Shown here: in pieces, positions 1 to 6,987 of the stretch | Position numbering within the stretch: the stretch's first letter is position 1 | How the letters are laid out: the number at the start of each line of letters is the position of its first letter | NCBI GenBank assembly: GCA_949957035.1 | Contig: CATLIP010000031.1 | Span: forward strand, 1 to 13,540 | Reading direction: 5' to 3' | DNA: 13,540 nucleotides | Source: an uncultured Lachnospiraceae bacterium | Lineage (GTDB): Bacteria; Bacillota_A; Clostridia; Lachnospirales; Lachnospiraceae | Notes under the pieces: model-generated | Database searches by the model: none | The model's input: the letters and a program-made list of their open reading frames with translations, nothing else | Told to the model about the DNA's origin: nothing | Position numbers and translations under genes: made by a program

Positions 1-135
1 GAGAAGCTGAACGGTACGGGACTTTCCATGCTGAAAACGGATATCTTTGCAGCGAATCTCTATGAGAGTATCATTACAAATAAATATAAAATGCCTTTTA
101 TTAACGAATACCAGCAACAGATTTTAAGAATCTGA
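1..135 (+). CDS. C-terminal end of an unrecognised protein (partial)
   Basis: An open frame enters from the left edge and ends at TGA (133-135), giving 44 residues (starts EKLNGTGLSM, ends NEYQQQILRI). The frame contains plausible coding sequence with no internal stop, but too little remains to name the family and I do not recognise it. It converges on the degV-family gene, whose stop codon lies only 12 bp beyond, and a hairpin spans the junction. It is assigned as coding because it is open from the window edge and its stop fits a tight convergent arrangement. A chance open frame of this length is possible. Confidence 0.6.
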   Translation, partial: EKLNGTGLSMLKTDIFAANLYESIITNKYKMPFINEYQQQILRI

Positions 136-142
136 TGCCGGT
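110..142. terminator. Hairpin between convergent genes, possible shared terminator
   Basis: Arms at 110-123 and 129-142 close on a 5-base loop. Read on the minus strand, the stem has 6 inner pairs (CAGATT/AATCTG), one T-T mismatch and 7 outer pairs including one G-U. On the plus strand the outer part has an additional mismatch. It covers the stop codon of the left-edge gene and lies just downstream of the degV stop (148-150). Neither side has a strong U-run, so termination is inferred from position and structure only. Confidence 0.45.
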
Positions 143-147
143 ATCTC

Positions 148-1005
148 TTAATATTCCGCCTTCTTAATACACGCAATGGCCTTAGAGCCTGCCCCGATAT
201 GGCAGGACACACTGAGGGACAGCTTATCCATATGGATATCATATCCGGGGAACTTCGCCTCAATCTCCCCTTTCCATTCCTCCGCCTCTTCCTGGGAGCA
301 AGTATATGCTGCGTGGATATACATCTCTTTGCCCTTAAATCTTTCTGCCAAATCCTTAGCCGCTGCATCCAGCATCGTCTTCTTGGCCGCCTTCCAGCCG
401 CGCACCTTTGCATAGGAATCCAGCTTCTCTCCCTGAATCTGAAGTACAGGCTTTAAATTCAGCACCGTACCAATAGCCGCTGCCGCCGGTGTGACACGTC
501 CGCCCTTTTTCAGATATTTCAGCGTATCCACAGTAATGTAGATACTTGCTTCTAATTTTTCCCGCATCAGCACATCGTCGATTTCCTGCGCGCTCATTCC
601 CTTTTGGGCCATCTCAAGGGCATCTAACACTGACTGACGCTGGGAGATAGATATTCTCTGATTATCAATGACATGCACCCTGCCGTCGTAATCCTTGGAA
701 AGCCCCATAGCCGTCTCACAGGAGCTGCTTAGGCCGCTGGACATTGGGATATAGACAATCTCCTCATATTCCTCCAAAAGCTCGTCCCAAAGGTCAATCA
801 CATCCCCCGGCGACGGCTGAGAGGTTGAAATATCCGCATCCTCCAAAAGCCTCTGATAAAACTCCTCCTGTGTCAGCGTAATATCCTCAAGATACAACTC
901 TCCGTTAATAAAAAACGGCATGGGCAACACCCGTATTCCCAGTTCTTTTGCTTCCTTCTGTGTAATTCCGCTGTTACTGTCTGTTGCAATTGCTACTCTT
1001 CCCAT
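148..1005 (-). CDS. DegV family fatty-acid-binding protein
   Basis: A 285-residue protein, typical DegV length. DegV proteins are cytosolic lipid carriers; in Firmicutes the related FakB proteins present a fatty acid to the kinase FakA for phosphorylation. Visible family signatures: TDSNSG at residues 8-13, STSQPSPG at 60-67, SSGLSSSCETA at 89-99, GGRVTPAAAAIG at 168-179 with KPVLQI following, and a C-terminal HIGAGSKAI at 269-277. The start has an AGGTGAGG-like site just upstream. It is the last gene of a five-gene block, 28 bp after walJ. No fakA is visible here, so whether it is a true FakB or one of the many DegV paralogues cannot be said. Confidence 0.92.
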   Translation of the reverse strand: MGRVAIATDSNSGITQKEAKELGIRVLPMPFFINGELYLEDITLTQEEFYQRLLEDADISTSQPSPGDVIDLWDELLEEYEEIVYIPMSSGLSSSCETAMGLSKDYDGRVHVIDNQRISISQRQSVLDALEMAQKGMSAQEIDDVLMREKLEASIYITVDTLKYLKKGGRVTPAAAAIGTVLNLKPVLQIQGEKLDSYAKVRGWKAAKKTMLDAAAKDLAERFKGKEMYIHAAYTCSQEEAEEWKGEIEAKFPGYDIHMDKLSLSVSCHIGAGSKAIACIKKAEY

Positions 1006-1033
1006 CCTGACACCTCACCTGTTTCAAACTGTT

Positions 1034-1834
1034 TTATAATGTAATGACCTCTGACACAGTATCCCTCTTTGCCACCATCATAGGGATGTCCTCCCCCCGG
1101 TAGGGATTATCTCCGAAGCTGACCTCAAGCTTCACCGTCTCATAGGCTAATTCTTCATAATTGTTCTCCTTACTCAAATGCCCCAAAACCACATACTGCA
1201 GACCATCGTGCAGAATATCACAGAGAAGCCTTCCTGACAACTCATTGGACAGATGTCCCTCATCACCCATGACACGCTTTTTTAACGGATAGGGATAAGG
1301 CCCCACCTCCAACATATGGATATCATGGTTCGCCTCTAACACGACTGCATTTAGATTCTTAAGATGTTCTACTGTATATCCGTCATACTTGCCCAAATCT
1401 GTTGCAACCGCAACCGCTTTCTCCTGATTCTCAATCCGGTATCCTGACGGCTCCCTGGCATCGTGAGAGATGGAGAAGGGACAGATTTTCATATCTCCCA
1501 GGATAAGCGTCTCATCCACCCTAACCTCACAGAGAAGCCCATCCGGCAATTTCCCTAATGAGCTGCAGCGGCGGATTCCTTCCAAGGTTCCCTTTGTCCC
1601 GTAAATCGGAATCTTATATTTTCTGCTGAAGACTCCCAGTCCCTGAATGTGGTCTATATGTTCGTGAGTGACCAGTATTCCGCTTAGCTCCTCCCCCTTA
1701 ACGCCCAACGTATGTAGCCCTTGCTCCACCCGTTTCCTGCTGATTCCTGCATCCACCAAAAGATGTGTGTTATCATCCCCCACATAGATACAGTTGCCGC
1801 TGCTTCCACTGGCAATGCTGCATAGTCTCATCAT
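1034..1834 (-). CDS. walJ: MBL-fold metallohydrolase, WalJ/YycJ family
   Basis: A 266-residue metallo-beta-lactamase-fold protein of the YycJ/WalJ type; the Bacillus member is a DNA exonuclease encoded with the WalRK cell-wall regulon. Visible: the family opening SIASGSSGNC (6-15), the metal-binding HEHIDH motif (57-62), SHD with H124, the bridging-Asp region ATDLG (D146), GHLSNE (193-198) and the C-terminal LGHLSKENN (H219). Two adjacent ATG codons begin the frame (1834 and 1831); GAGGAA lies almost against the first, so the second may be the true start by spacing. The gene begins 15 bp after coaE. The usual walR/walK partners are absent here; instead it sits behind polA and coaE, which fits a DNA-repair role (inference). 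Confidence 0.9.
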   Translation of the reverse strand: MMRLCSIASGSSGNCIYVGDDNTHLLVDAGISRKRVEQGLHTLGVKGEELSGILVTHEHIDHIQGLGVFSRKYKIPIYGTKGTLEGIRRCSSLGKLPDGLLCEVRVDETLILGDMKICPFSISHDAREPSGYRIENQEKAVAVATDLGKYDGYTVEHLKNLNAVVLEANHDIHMLEVGPYPYPLKKRVMGDEGHLSNELSGRLLCDILHDGLQYVVLGHLSKENNYEELAYETVKLEVSFGDNPYRGEDIPMMVAKRDTVSEVITL

Positions 1835-1849
1835 TTCCTCTTGCCTCTC

Positions 1850-2440
1850 CTACAAATCTGCCACAATCTCGTCCAGCTGCGCCTGGGTCTCTTCAAACGT
1901 ATTGCTGTTGTCAATCACCCTGTCGCAATGCTTCATAAACTCATCCTTCGGAAGCTGTGCCGCAATAATATCATCCACCTTCTTAGCGTCATAGCCTCTT
2001 GCATATACCAGTCGTTTCTTACGGATGGACGCCTCTACATATACATACCAGACCTCGTCGCAGATTTCATCATAATGGGTCTCAATCAGAAGGGCCGACT
2101 CTATGATAAACAGATTGGTATTCTTTCGCTCCTCTCTGGCAACCTTCCGGCGGATTTCTTCCGCCACCGCCGGATGAACGATTGCATTCAGCTCATTTCG
2201 TCTGGCGCTGTCAGAAAAAACAATGCCGGCAAGCTTATCTCTGTCGAGCTCCCCCTTTTCATCCAGAATCTCTGTTCCAAAATGCTCCACAATCTCATCG
2301 AAACATTTTGTCCCCTTCTTCTGAAGTTTCTTTCCTACCGCGTCCGTCTGGCAGACGGTCGCTCCGTATCTATTATTCAGGTATTCTAATATCTGTGTCT
2401 TTCCTGCGCCGACGCCGCCTGTTATTCCTATAATCTTCAT
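1850..2440 (-). CDS. coaE: Dephospho-CoA kinase
   Basis: A 196-residue protein of normal CoaE length. It phosphorylates the ribose 3'-OH of dephospho-CoA using ATP, the final step of coenzyme A synthesis in the cytosol. Visible: P-loop GGVGAGKT at residues 8-15, TDAVGKKL (32-39) of the substrate region, VHP (88-90), ESALLIE (114-120), and the lid/Gln segment R148 to Q162 (GYDAKKVDDIIAAQ). GAGGTG lies about 8 bases before the ATG. The gene starts 13 bp after polA; a polA-coaE pairing is common in Firmicutes, where mutM is often between them, but no mutM is present here. Confidence 0.95.
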   Translation of the reverse strand: MKIIGITGGVGAGKTQILEYLNNRYGATVCQTDAVGKKLQKKGTKCFDEIVEHFGTEILDEKGELDRDKLAGIVFSDSARRNELNAIVHPAVAEEIRRKVAREERKNTNLFIIESALLIETHYDEICDEVWYVYVEASIRKKRLVYARGYDAKKVDDIIAAQLPKDEFMKHCDRVIDNSNTFEETQAQLDEIVADL

Positions 2441-2453
2441 GACCTTTACACCT

Positions 2454-5069
2454 CTACTTCGCTTCGTACCAGTTTTCTCCCGTATGCATATCCACCTCTA
2501 AGGGCACGTCCAGAGAAACTGCCTTCTCCATCTCTCCCTTAAGAATCTCCTTAACCTCGTCAAGCTCCGGCTCATATGCCTCAATCAGCAGTTCATCATG
2601 AACCTGAAGGACAAGCTTTGACTTCATCTGCCGCTCTTTAAGCCTCTTGTGTACGCCAATCATCGCAATTTTAATGATATCGGCAGCCGTACCCTGAATC
2701 GGGGCGTTCATGGCCACCCGCTCACCGAAGGAACGCTGCATAAAATTGCTGGAAGATAACTCCGGTACAGGACGGCGCCTTCCAAAAAGCGTCACTACAT
2801 AGCCCATCTCCTTTGCATGCTTCACCGTATCATCCAGAAAACTCTTAATACCCGGATAGGTCTTAAAATAGTCCTCGATATACCGGGCCGCCTCTTTCCG
2901 GGTGATGCTCAGATCCTGACTCAGCCCAAAGGAGCTGATTCCATATACAATTCCAAAATTAACCGCCTTTGCATTGCGCCTCTGCTGGGAAGTCACTTCC
3001 TCGAATGGCACATGGAACACCTGGGAAGCTGTGATTCTGTGTATGTCCTCTTCCTCTTTGTAGGCTTCAATCAGATTCCGGTCGCCGGAACAGTGGGCAA
3101 GCACCCTAAGCTCAATCTGGGAATAATCCGCATCTACGAACACATATCCCTCTTCCGGGATAAATACCTTACGAATCAATCTTCCAAGCTCCATACGGAC
3201 CGGAATATTCTGAAGATTCGGCTCTGTACTGCTGAGCCTTCCGGTCGCCGTAATGGTCTGGTTGAACTTGCTGTGAATCCTGCCGTCCTCGCAGATATAG
3301 TTGGCAAGCCCGTCTGCATACGTGGATTTCAGTTTTGAATACTGGCGGTATTCCAGAATCTTTGCAATAATCGGATAGTCCGGCGCCAGCTTCTCCAACA
3401 CGTCCGCTGCCGTCGAATATCCCGTCTTGGTCTTCTTGCCGCCGGGAAGCTTCATATTCTCAAACAGAACTGCGCCAAGCTGTTTCGGTGACTTGATGTT
3501 AAAGGTCTCACCTGCGTCCTCATAGATCTCCTTCTCAAGCTCGGTAATCTTACCCCCAAGCTGACTGCCGTAGAACTTCAAGGCTTCCGCCTCCACCCTG
3601 ACGCCGTTTTGCTCCATGTCGTAAAGGGTGAAAACAAGCGGCATCTCAATTTCGGTAAACAGTTTATCCATCTGACATTCCTTAAGCTTCTCCCACAGAA
3701 TATCAGAAGCCGTATACGCCGTATACGCCTGATAGCAGACTTTCACATATTCCTCTGCCTTCTCGTCTATGATAATCTCCAACTGCTCCCTCGCAACGTC
3801 CTCATAGGTATAATTATTCTTAAGCGGATATAACAGATAAGCCGCCACCGTTGCGTCAAAGCAATTCTTCCCGTCTTCAATCTTGATATAAGGAAGCGCC
3901 TCCTTTAAGTCGAACATTACGAATCTTCCCACGCTTCCTGCAGTCTTCGACAGCTGCTCAAGGAGCCATTCCTCTTCGATTCCCTCCCCAATCCGAATAC
4001 AACAACTCTCATTCTTCTGAAAGCACAGGCCGATTCCGCCAAGCTTAGACTGGTTGGCAAAGAGGGGCAGCGCATCTTTTTCGCTGCGGAAAATACAGGC
4101 GCCCACACAGTCAGCCCCTGCCGCCTCAGCGAATACCTTCTTAGCCGAACTCAAGTCCAAAATCTCCCTGAACCCTTCCTCTGCCTTGTCTGCCTGCGCA
4201 GTTACCTCGAATCGTGACAGCAGATTCTTGAACTGCAATTTCTGAAAATAAGCGTAAGCTTCTTCCGTATAAATATTGCCAAGCTTCGCTTCCTCAAGCT
4301 CATAAGGAAAATCCGCCGTCACGTTGATGGCCGCAAGCTCCTTACTCATGACCGCCATGTCCCAGTGCTCGATAAGCGCCTTTGACGCCCTTGGAGGCTT
4401 AAGCTCCTCTGCATGTTCATGGGCATTTTCAATGGAATGGTACTCAGAAATAATCTTCGTCGCCGTCTTCTCTCCGATACTGGGAACTCCGGGAATATTG
4501 TCAGAAGAATCCCCCATCAGCGCTTTCAGGTCAATAAATTCCTGAGGCGTCACCTGATACCGTTCTTTCACATCTGCGGCATAGTAATCCTCAACCTCGG
4601 TACGACCCTGCTTCGTCTTGGGAATACGAATCTTCACATGCTCTGTGGCAAGCTGCAAAAGGTCACGGTCCCCGGAAATGACGGATACTTCCATCCCCTT
4701 CTCCTCACACCTTCTTGAGAGAGTCCCCAGAAGGTCGTCCGCCTCAAGCCCGGCACACTCTACCGTCCGTACTCCCATTGCATGAAGAACCTCCTTGATT
4801 ACCGGCACCTGCTGACGCAGCTCCTCAGCCATAGGCTTTCTGGTTCCCTTATATTCCGCGTACATCTCATGGCGGAAGGTGGGCGCATGAACATCGAAGG
4901 CTACCGTCAGATATTCCGGCTTCTCTTCCTCAAGTATCTTGAACATAATCGTCAGAAAACCATAAATAGCATTGGTGTGCAGTCCTTCCGAATTAGTCAG
5001 GTCCGGAAGTCCGTAAAACGCGCGATTTAAAATACTGTGCCCATCTATTAATACTATCTTACTGCTCAT
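2454..5069 (-). CDS. polA: DNA polymerase I
   Basis: An 871-residue family A polymerase for Okazaki-fragment processing and repair synthesis. The start is the ATG at 5069 with AAGGGAA 6-8 bases upstream; an in-frame TTG at 5093 lies directly against an upstream AAGGAG and is unlikely. Residues 1-290 form the 5' nuclease: D9, YKGTRKP (73-79), GLEADD (107-112), SGDRD (132-136), and helix-hairpin-helix GDSSDNIPGVPSIGEK (186-201). Residues about 300-460 are the 3' exonuclease fold, but the acidic set is mostly lost: no D-x-E in the first motif, A391 where the second motif has Asp, and only Y452/D456 kept in the third. Residues about 465-871 are the polymerase: motif A DYSQIELR (D648), motif B RRNAKAVNFGIVYG (K701, F705, Y709), motif C VHDE (823-826). 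Confidence 0.97.
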   Translation of the reverse strand: MSSKIVLIDGHSILNRAFYGLPDLTNSEGLHTNAIYGFLTIMFKILEEEKPEYLTVAFDVHAPTFRHEMYAEYKGTRKPMAEELRQQVPVIKEVLHAMGVRTVECAGLEADDLLGTLSRRCEEKGMEVSVISGDRDLLQLATEHVKIRIPKTKQGRTEVEDYYAADVKERYQVTPQEFIDLKALMGDSSDNIPGVPSIGEKTATKIISEYHSIENAHEHAEELKPPRASKALIEHWDMAVMSKELAAINVTADFPYELEEAKLGNIYTEEAYAYFQKLQFKNLLSRFEVTAQADKAEEGFREILDLSSAKKVFAEAAGADCVGACIFRSEKDALPLFANQSKLGGIGLCFQKNESCCIRIGEGIEEEWLLEQLSKTAGSVGRFVMFDLKEALPYIKIEDGKNCFDATVAAYLLYPLKNNYTYEDVAREQLEIIIDEKAEEYVKVCYQAYTAYTASDILWEKLKECQMDKLFTEIEMPLVFTLYDMEQNGVRVEAEALKFYGSQLGGKITELEKEIYEDAGETFNIKSPKQLGAVLFENMKLPGGKKTKTGYSTAADVLEKLAPDYPIIAKILEYRQYSKLKSTYADGLANYICEDGRIHSKFNQTITATGRLSSTEPNLQNIPVRMELGRLIRKVFIPEEGYVFVDADYSQIELRVLAHCSGDRNLIEAYKEEEDIHRITASQVFHVPFEEVTSQQRRNAKAVNFGIVYGISSFGLSQDLSITRKEAARYIEDYFKTYPGIKSFLDDTVKHAKEMGYVVTLFGRRRPVPELSSSNFMQRSFGERVAMNAPIQGTAADIIKIAMIGVHKRLKERQMKSKLVLQVHDELLIEAYEPELDEVKEILKGEMEKAVSLDVPLEVDMHTGENWYEAK

Positions 5070-5082
5070 ATCAGATTCCCTT

Positions 5083-6189
5083 CTATTCTGCAATCTCCTT
5101 AAGCCGCTCTATAATCGGGAGATGCTGCGTACAGTGCCGCTCACATCTGCCGCAGGCGATACACTCTCCCGCCTTATCCTTAGTCATGCCCCAGTGATTT
5201 TCTATACGGTCCTGTATGGCCGACTTCTCGCCTGTCAGAATCATCTGGTTATATGCATCCATATATTTTGCAATCGGAATTTTCTTCGGGCATAACTGGC
5301 AGTATGAACATCCGGTACACAGATTATTAAGCGCCACCCCTCTGCCTTCGTATTCCTTCACAATCTCACGTGCCGGCTTCTCCTTAAGGTTCTCCACTGC
5401 CTTCACAGCGTCGTCCACATGCGCCTTCGTGGTACATCCTGCCAAAGCCACCGTAATCTCTTTATGAGAAGCAACAAACCGAAGGGCTGCTTGAGGTACG
5501 GTCAAATCTGTCCCTTCCGTCAGATATGCAAATGCCTCCGGATTCTCAGGTATCATACCTCCGCCTAAGGGGTTCATGACTACCACGCCCATTCCCTTCT
5601 GATTGGCCGCCTCGATTCCGCTCTGACGGAAACGGTAGTTCAATGCGTTATATCCAATCAACATACCGCGGAACTTACCCGTCTCAACCACCGTCTCTAT
5701 CTCGTCTCCCTGCATATGGGAGGAAAATACAATATTTCGGATTAATCCTTCCCGTTTCGCATCCTCAAAAAAACCATATAGAGCATCCATATGCTTCTCC
5801 CAAGAGCCAAGGCTTAACATGCACCACATATGATAGAAATCAATATAATCTGTCTTGAGTCTGTCAAGCGACATCTCAAGCCTTCGCCTGAAATCCTCTT
5901 TCTTCGGATGATCTCCTGCGTCTATTGTTCCCAGATTCGTCTTAGAAGTTACATAAACTTCACTTCTTTTTACCTGAGATAAGGCAATTCCTGTCACAAT
6001 CTCGCTCTTGTCTTCACAGTAGAAGGGAGCTGTATCCCAGTAATTAATTCCTTTCTCAAATGCATAGAGGGGAATCTCTGCACATTTTTCTAAACGGTCT
6101 GCCTTGATGTCCTCTTCGTCGTAGCGCATTGTACCGAGTCCGATTGCCGATACCTTCATATCTGTATTGCCATATTGTTTATAGTACAT
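5083..6189 (-). CDS. Aldo/keto reductase with C-terminal 4Fe-4S ferredoxin domain
   Basis: A 368-residue fusion. Residues 1-280 form an aldo/keto reductase barrel with the catalytic tetrad D52, Y57, K83 and H120, beginning at MYYKQYGNTDMKVSAIGLGT. Residues 285-358 carry two cysteine clusters: C291, C294, C297, C300 followed by P (the shortened C-x2-C-x2-C-x2-CP form) and C343, C346, C349, C353 (classic spacing). This architecture is common in anaerobic Clostridia and suggests electron transfer between a nicotinamide cofactor or flavin partner and ferredoxin-type centres; the substrate is unknown. GGAGG lies 8 bases before the ATG. It is the first gene of the polA block, with its stop 13 bp before the polA start, so the two are probably co-transcribed. 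A transcription-terminator-like hairpin lies only about 30 bp upstream. Confidence 0.93.
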   Translation of the reverse strand: MYYKQYGNTDMKVSAIGLGTMRYDEEDIKADRLEKCAEIPLYAFEKGINYWDTAPFYCEDKSEIVTGIALSQVKRSEVYVTSKTNLGTIDAGDHPKKEDFRRRLEMSLDRLKTDYIDFYHMWCMLSLGSWEKHMDALYGFFEDAKREGLIRNIVFSSHMQGDEIETVVETGKFRGMLIGYNALNYRFRQSGIEAANQKGMGVVVMNPLGGGMIPENPEAFAYLTEGTDLTVPQAALRFVASHKEITVALAGCTTKAHVDDAVKAVENLKEKPAREIVKEYEGRGVALNNLCTGCSYCQLCPKKIPIAKYMDAYNQMILTGEKSAIQDRIENHWGMTKDKAGECIACGRCERHCTQHLPIIERLKEIAE

Positions 6190-6221
6190 TCTCTTATCCT
6201 CCGTTTTTTAAGTAGCACTAA

Positions 6222-6258
6222 AAAAGGTGCGAAACCAAAACCAGGCTTCGCACCTTTT
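6222..6258 (-). terminator. Strong hairpin terminator directly before the AKR-polA block
   Basis: A perfect 12-bp inverted repeat (6222-6233 with 6247-6258, AAAAGGTGCGAA/TTCGCACCTTTT) with a 13-base loop. On the minus strand it is followed by a run of T. It also has T residues after the stem on the plus strand, so it could work both ways. It lies 33 bp before the AKR start codon and I see no good promoter between the two, so it may act as an attenuator in the leader of that block rather than as a plain end of transcription. Confidence 0.8.
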
Positions 6259-6287
6259 ACTGCGGATGGTGGGGTTCAAACCCACAC
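6259..6287 (-). repeat. Degenerate copy of the tRNA-Leu 3' end
   Basis: These 29 bases align to 6986-7014, the 3' end of the intact tRNA-Leu(CAA), with 25 identities: the first 15 and the last 9 bases match. The four differences all fall within five bases of the T-loop. The T-stem (GTGGG/CCCAC) and the acceptor 3' strand CATCCGC are kept, but the loop reads TTTGAAC, so the conserved C56 is T, and no 5' tRNA half follows. It is either a duplicated attachment half-site left by an element that entered the tRNA 3' end, or the stump of a second tRNA-Leu gene. It has the same orientation as the intact gene. Confidence 0.65.
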
Positions 6288-6386
6288 ACAACTCTCAGAT
6301 ATCCCTGCTTAAAAGCCTTTCTGTCTGTTATTGTGAATACCCGACTCTTGCCATTCTTTGTTTTGTCAATGTAATATTCTTTATTC

Positions 6387-6414
6387 ATTCTATCATACTT
6401 CTCTGATTTGTCAA
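6387..6414 (-). promoter_or_regulatory. Promoter for the leader before the AKR-polA block
   Basis: Minus-strand TTGACA (6409-6414), 16-base spacer, TAGAAT (6387-6392), with TG one base before the -10 (extended -10). Predicted transcription starts near 6380 and runs through the tRNA-like fragment to the hairpin at 6222-6258. It is the nearest convincing promoter upstream of the aldo/keto reductase. Confidence 0.6.
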
Positions 6415-6426
6415 TGATAATGTAGT

Positions 6427-6446
6427 CCGGAGCTATCCGGAGCTAT
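6427..6446. repeat. Tandem 10-bp direct repeat
   Basis: CCGGAGCTAT occurs twice in a row, just upstream of the leader promoter. Each copy plus its preceding base holds the palindrome TCCGGA. It could be a slippage duplication or a small binding site; nothing else identifies it. The rest of 6290-6529 shows no open frame I would call a gene. Confidence 0.5.
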
Positions 6447-6529
6447 ATTGTCCGTCTAAAGAATGAAACATATAACATCCCATTTTTTCTACGATTTGAA
6501 TATCCAACGCTTACCATAATAGATATAAT

Positions 6530-6576
6530 AAAAGGTGTAAGGTCCTTGATAATTCAATAAAGACTTTACACCTTTT
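6530..6576 (-). terminator. Terminator of the 61-residue gene
   Basis: Arms AAAAGGTGTAA (6530-6540) and TTACACCTTTT (6566-6576) form 11 perfect pairs, with additional pairing inside (GTCCTT with AAGAC). The hairpin sits 3 bp after the stop of the small gene, and its minus-strand side is T-rich. The sequence resembles the hairpin at 6222-6258 (shared AAAAGGTG start). Confidence 0.75.
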
Positions 6577-6579
6577 AAT

Positions 6580-6765
6580 CTACTCTTTGATATAATCAAG
6601 CTCTGTTAAATTGATTCCCGAAGCTGTCAAAATAACTTTTAATTCAATATAGCGTCCCTTTATCAGCTTATATGCGGCAGAATCTTTTTCGTTTAATGCA
6701 GACAAATAGGACTGGATTCTTGCAAAGTCTTCAACATTTCTTTGCATCATTTCCTTTTCTGTCAT
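6580..6765 (-). CDS. Small orphan protein, 61 residues
   Basis: I do not recognise the family. The product starts MTEKEMMQRN and ends TELDYIKE. It is charged and probably all-helical, with no signal peptide, membrane segment or cysteine. The case that it is real is the surrounding layout: an extended consensus promoter at 6810-6838, a GGGTGG site about 7 bases before the ATG, and a dedicated hairpin terminator 3 bp past the stop. It is a single-gene transcription unit in an AT-rich stretch between an intact tRNA-Leu and a copy of that tRNA's 3' end, so it may be a leftover of a mobile element. No partner gene suggests a function. Confidence 0.7.
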   Translation of the reverse strand: MTEKEMMQRNVEDFARIQSYLSALNEKDSAAYKLIKGRYIELKVILTASGINLTELDYIKE

Positions 6766-6809
6766 ATCCTCACCACCCTTATATAAGTGCCGTTTACTTT
6801 GGTACTTTT

Positions 6810-6838
6810 ATTATATCAATCGTTGAATGTGGTGTAAA
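6810..6838 (-). promoter_or_regulatory. Promoter of the 61-residue gene
   Basis: Minus-strand TTTACA (6833-6838), exactly 17 bases, TATAAT (6810-6815), with TG one base before the -10. Near-consensus sigma-A type. Predicted start is near 6803, leaving a leader of about 38 bases. Confidence 0.75.
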
Positions 6839-6910
6839 GCATTTATTCAATTATCTTCAATAAGCGGGGAATTGCTTTTGATTTAACGGATAATATTGAG
6901 AGATTAAACT

Positions 6911-6957
6911 AAAAAAGATATTCAGATAAATGAGCCGACTCAACTTATCTAAATACC
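6911..6957 (-). terminator. Terminator of tRNA-Leu
   Basis: A long hairpin (6917-6957) of about 18 pairs with a TCGG loop, a G-U and a single-base bulge, followed on the minus strand by six T (6911-6916). It lies 30 bp after the tRNA 3' end, a textbook rho-independent terminator. Confidence 0.85.
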
Positions 6958-6987
6958 CTTTTAATATTTTATGTATTCTTTTAAAAC

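Noticed and set aside
5070..5093. Earlier TTG start for polA
   Set aside because: The AAGGAG before it is one base from the TTG, too close, and the frame would overlap the end of the AKR gene; the ATG at 5069 has a well-placed site.
6257..6389. A 43-codon minus-strand frame ending across the tRNA-like copy
   Set aside because: Its ATG overlaps the -10 box of the leader promoter, there is no ribosome binding site, and its end (GFEPHHPQ) is just a translated tRNA 3' end.
6222..6414. T-box riboswitch in the leader before the AKR gene
   Set aside because: The tRNA-like sequence and terminator prompted the check, but the conserved T-box element and specifier-loop arrangement are not visible.
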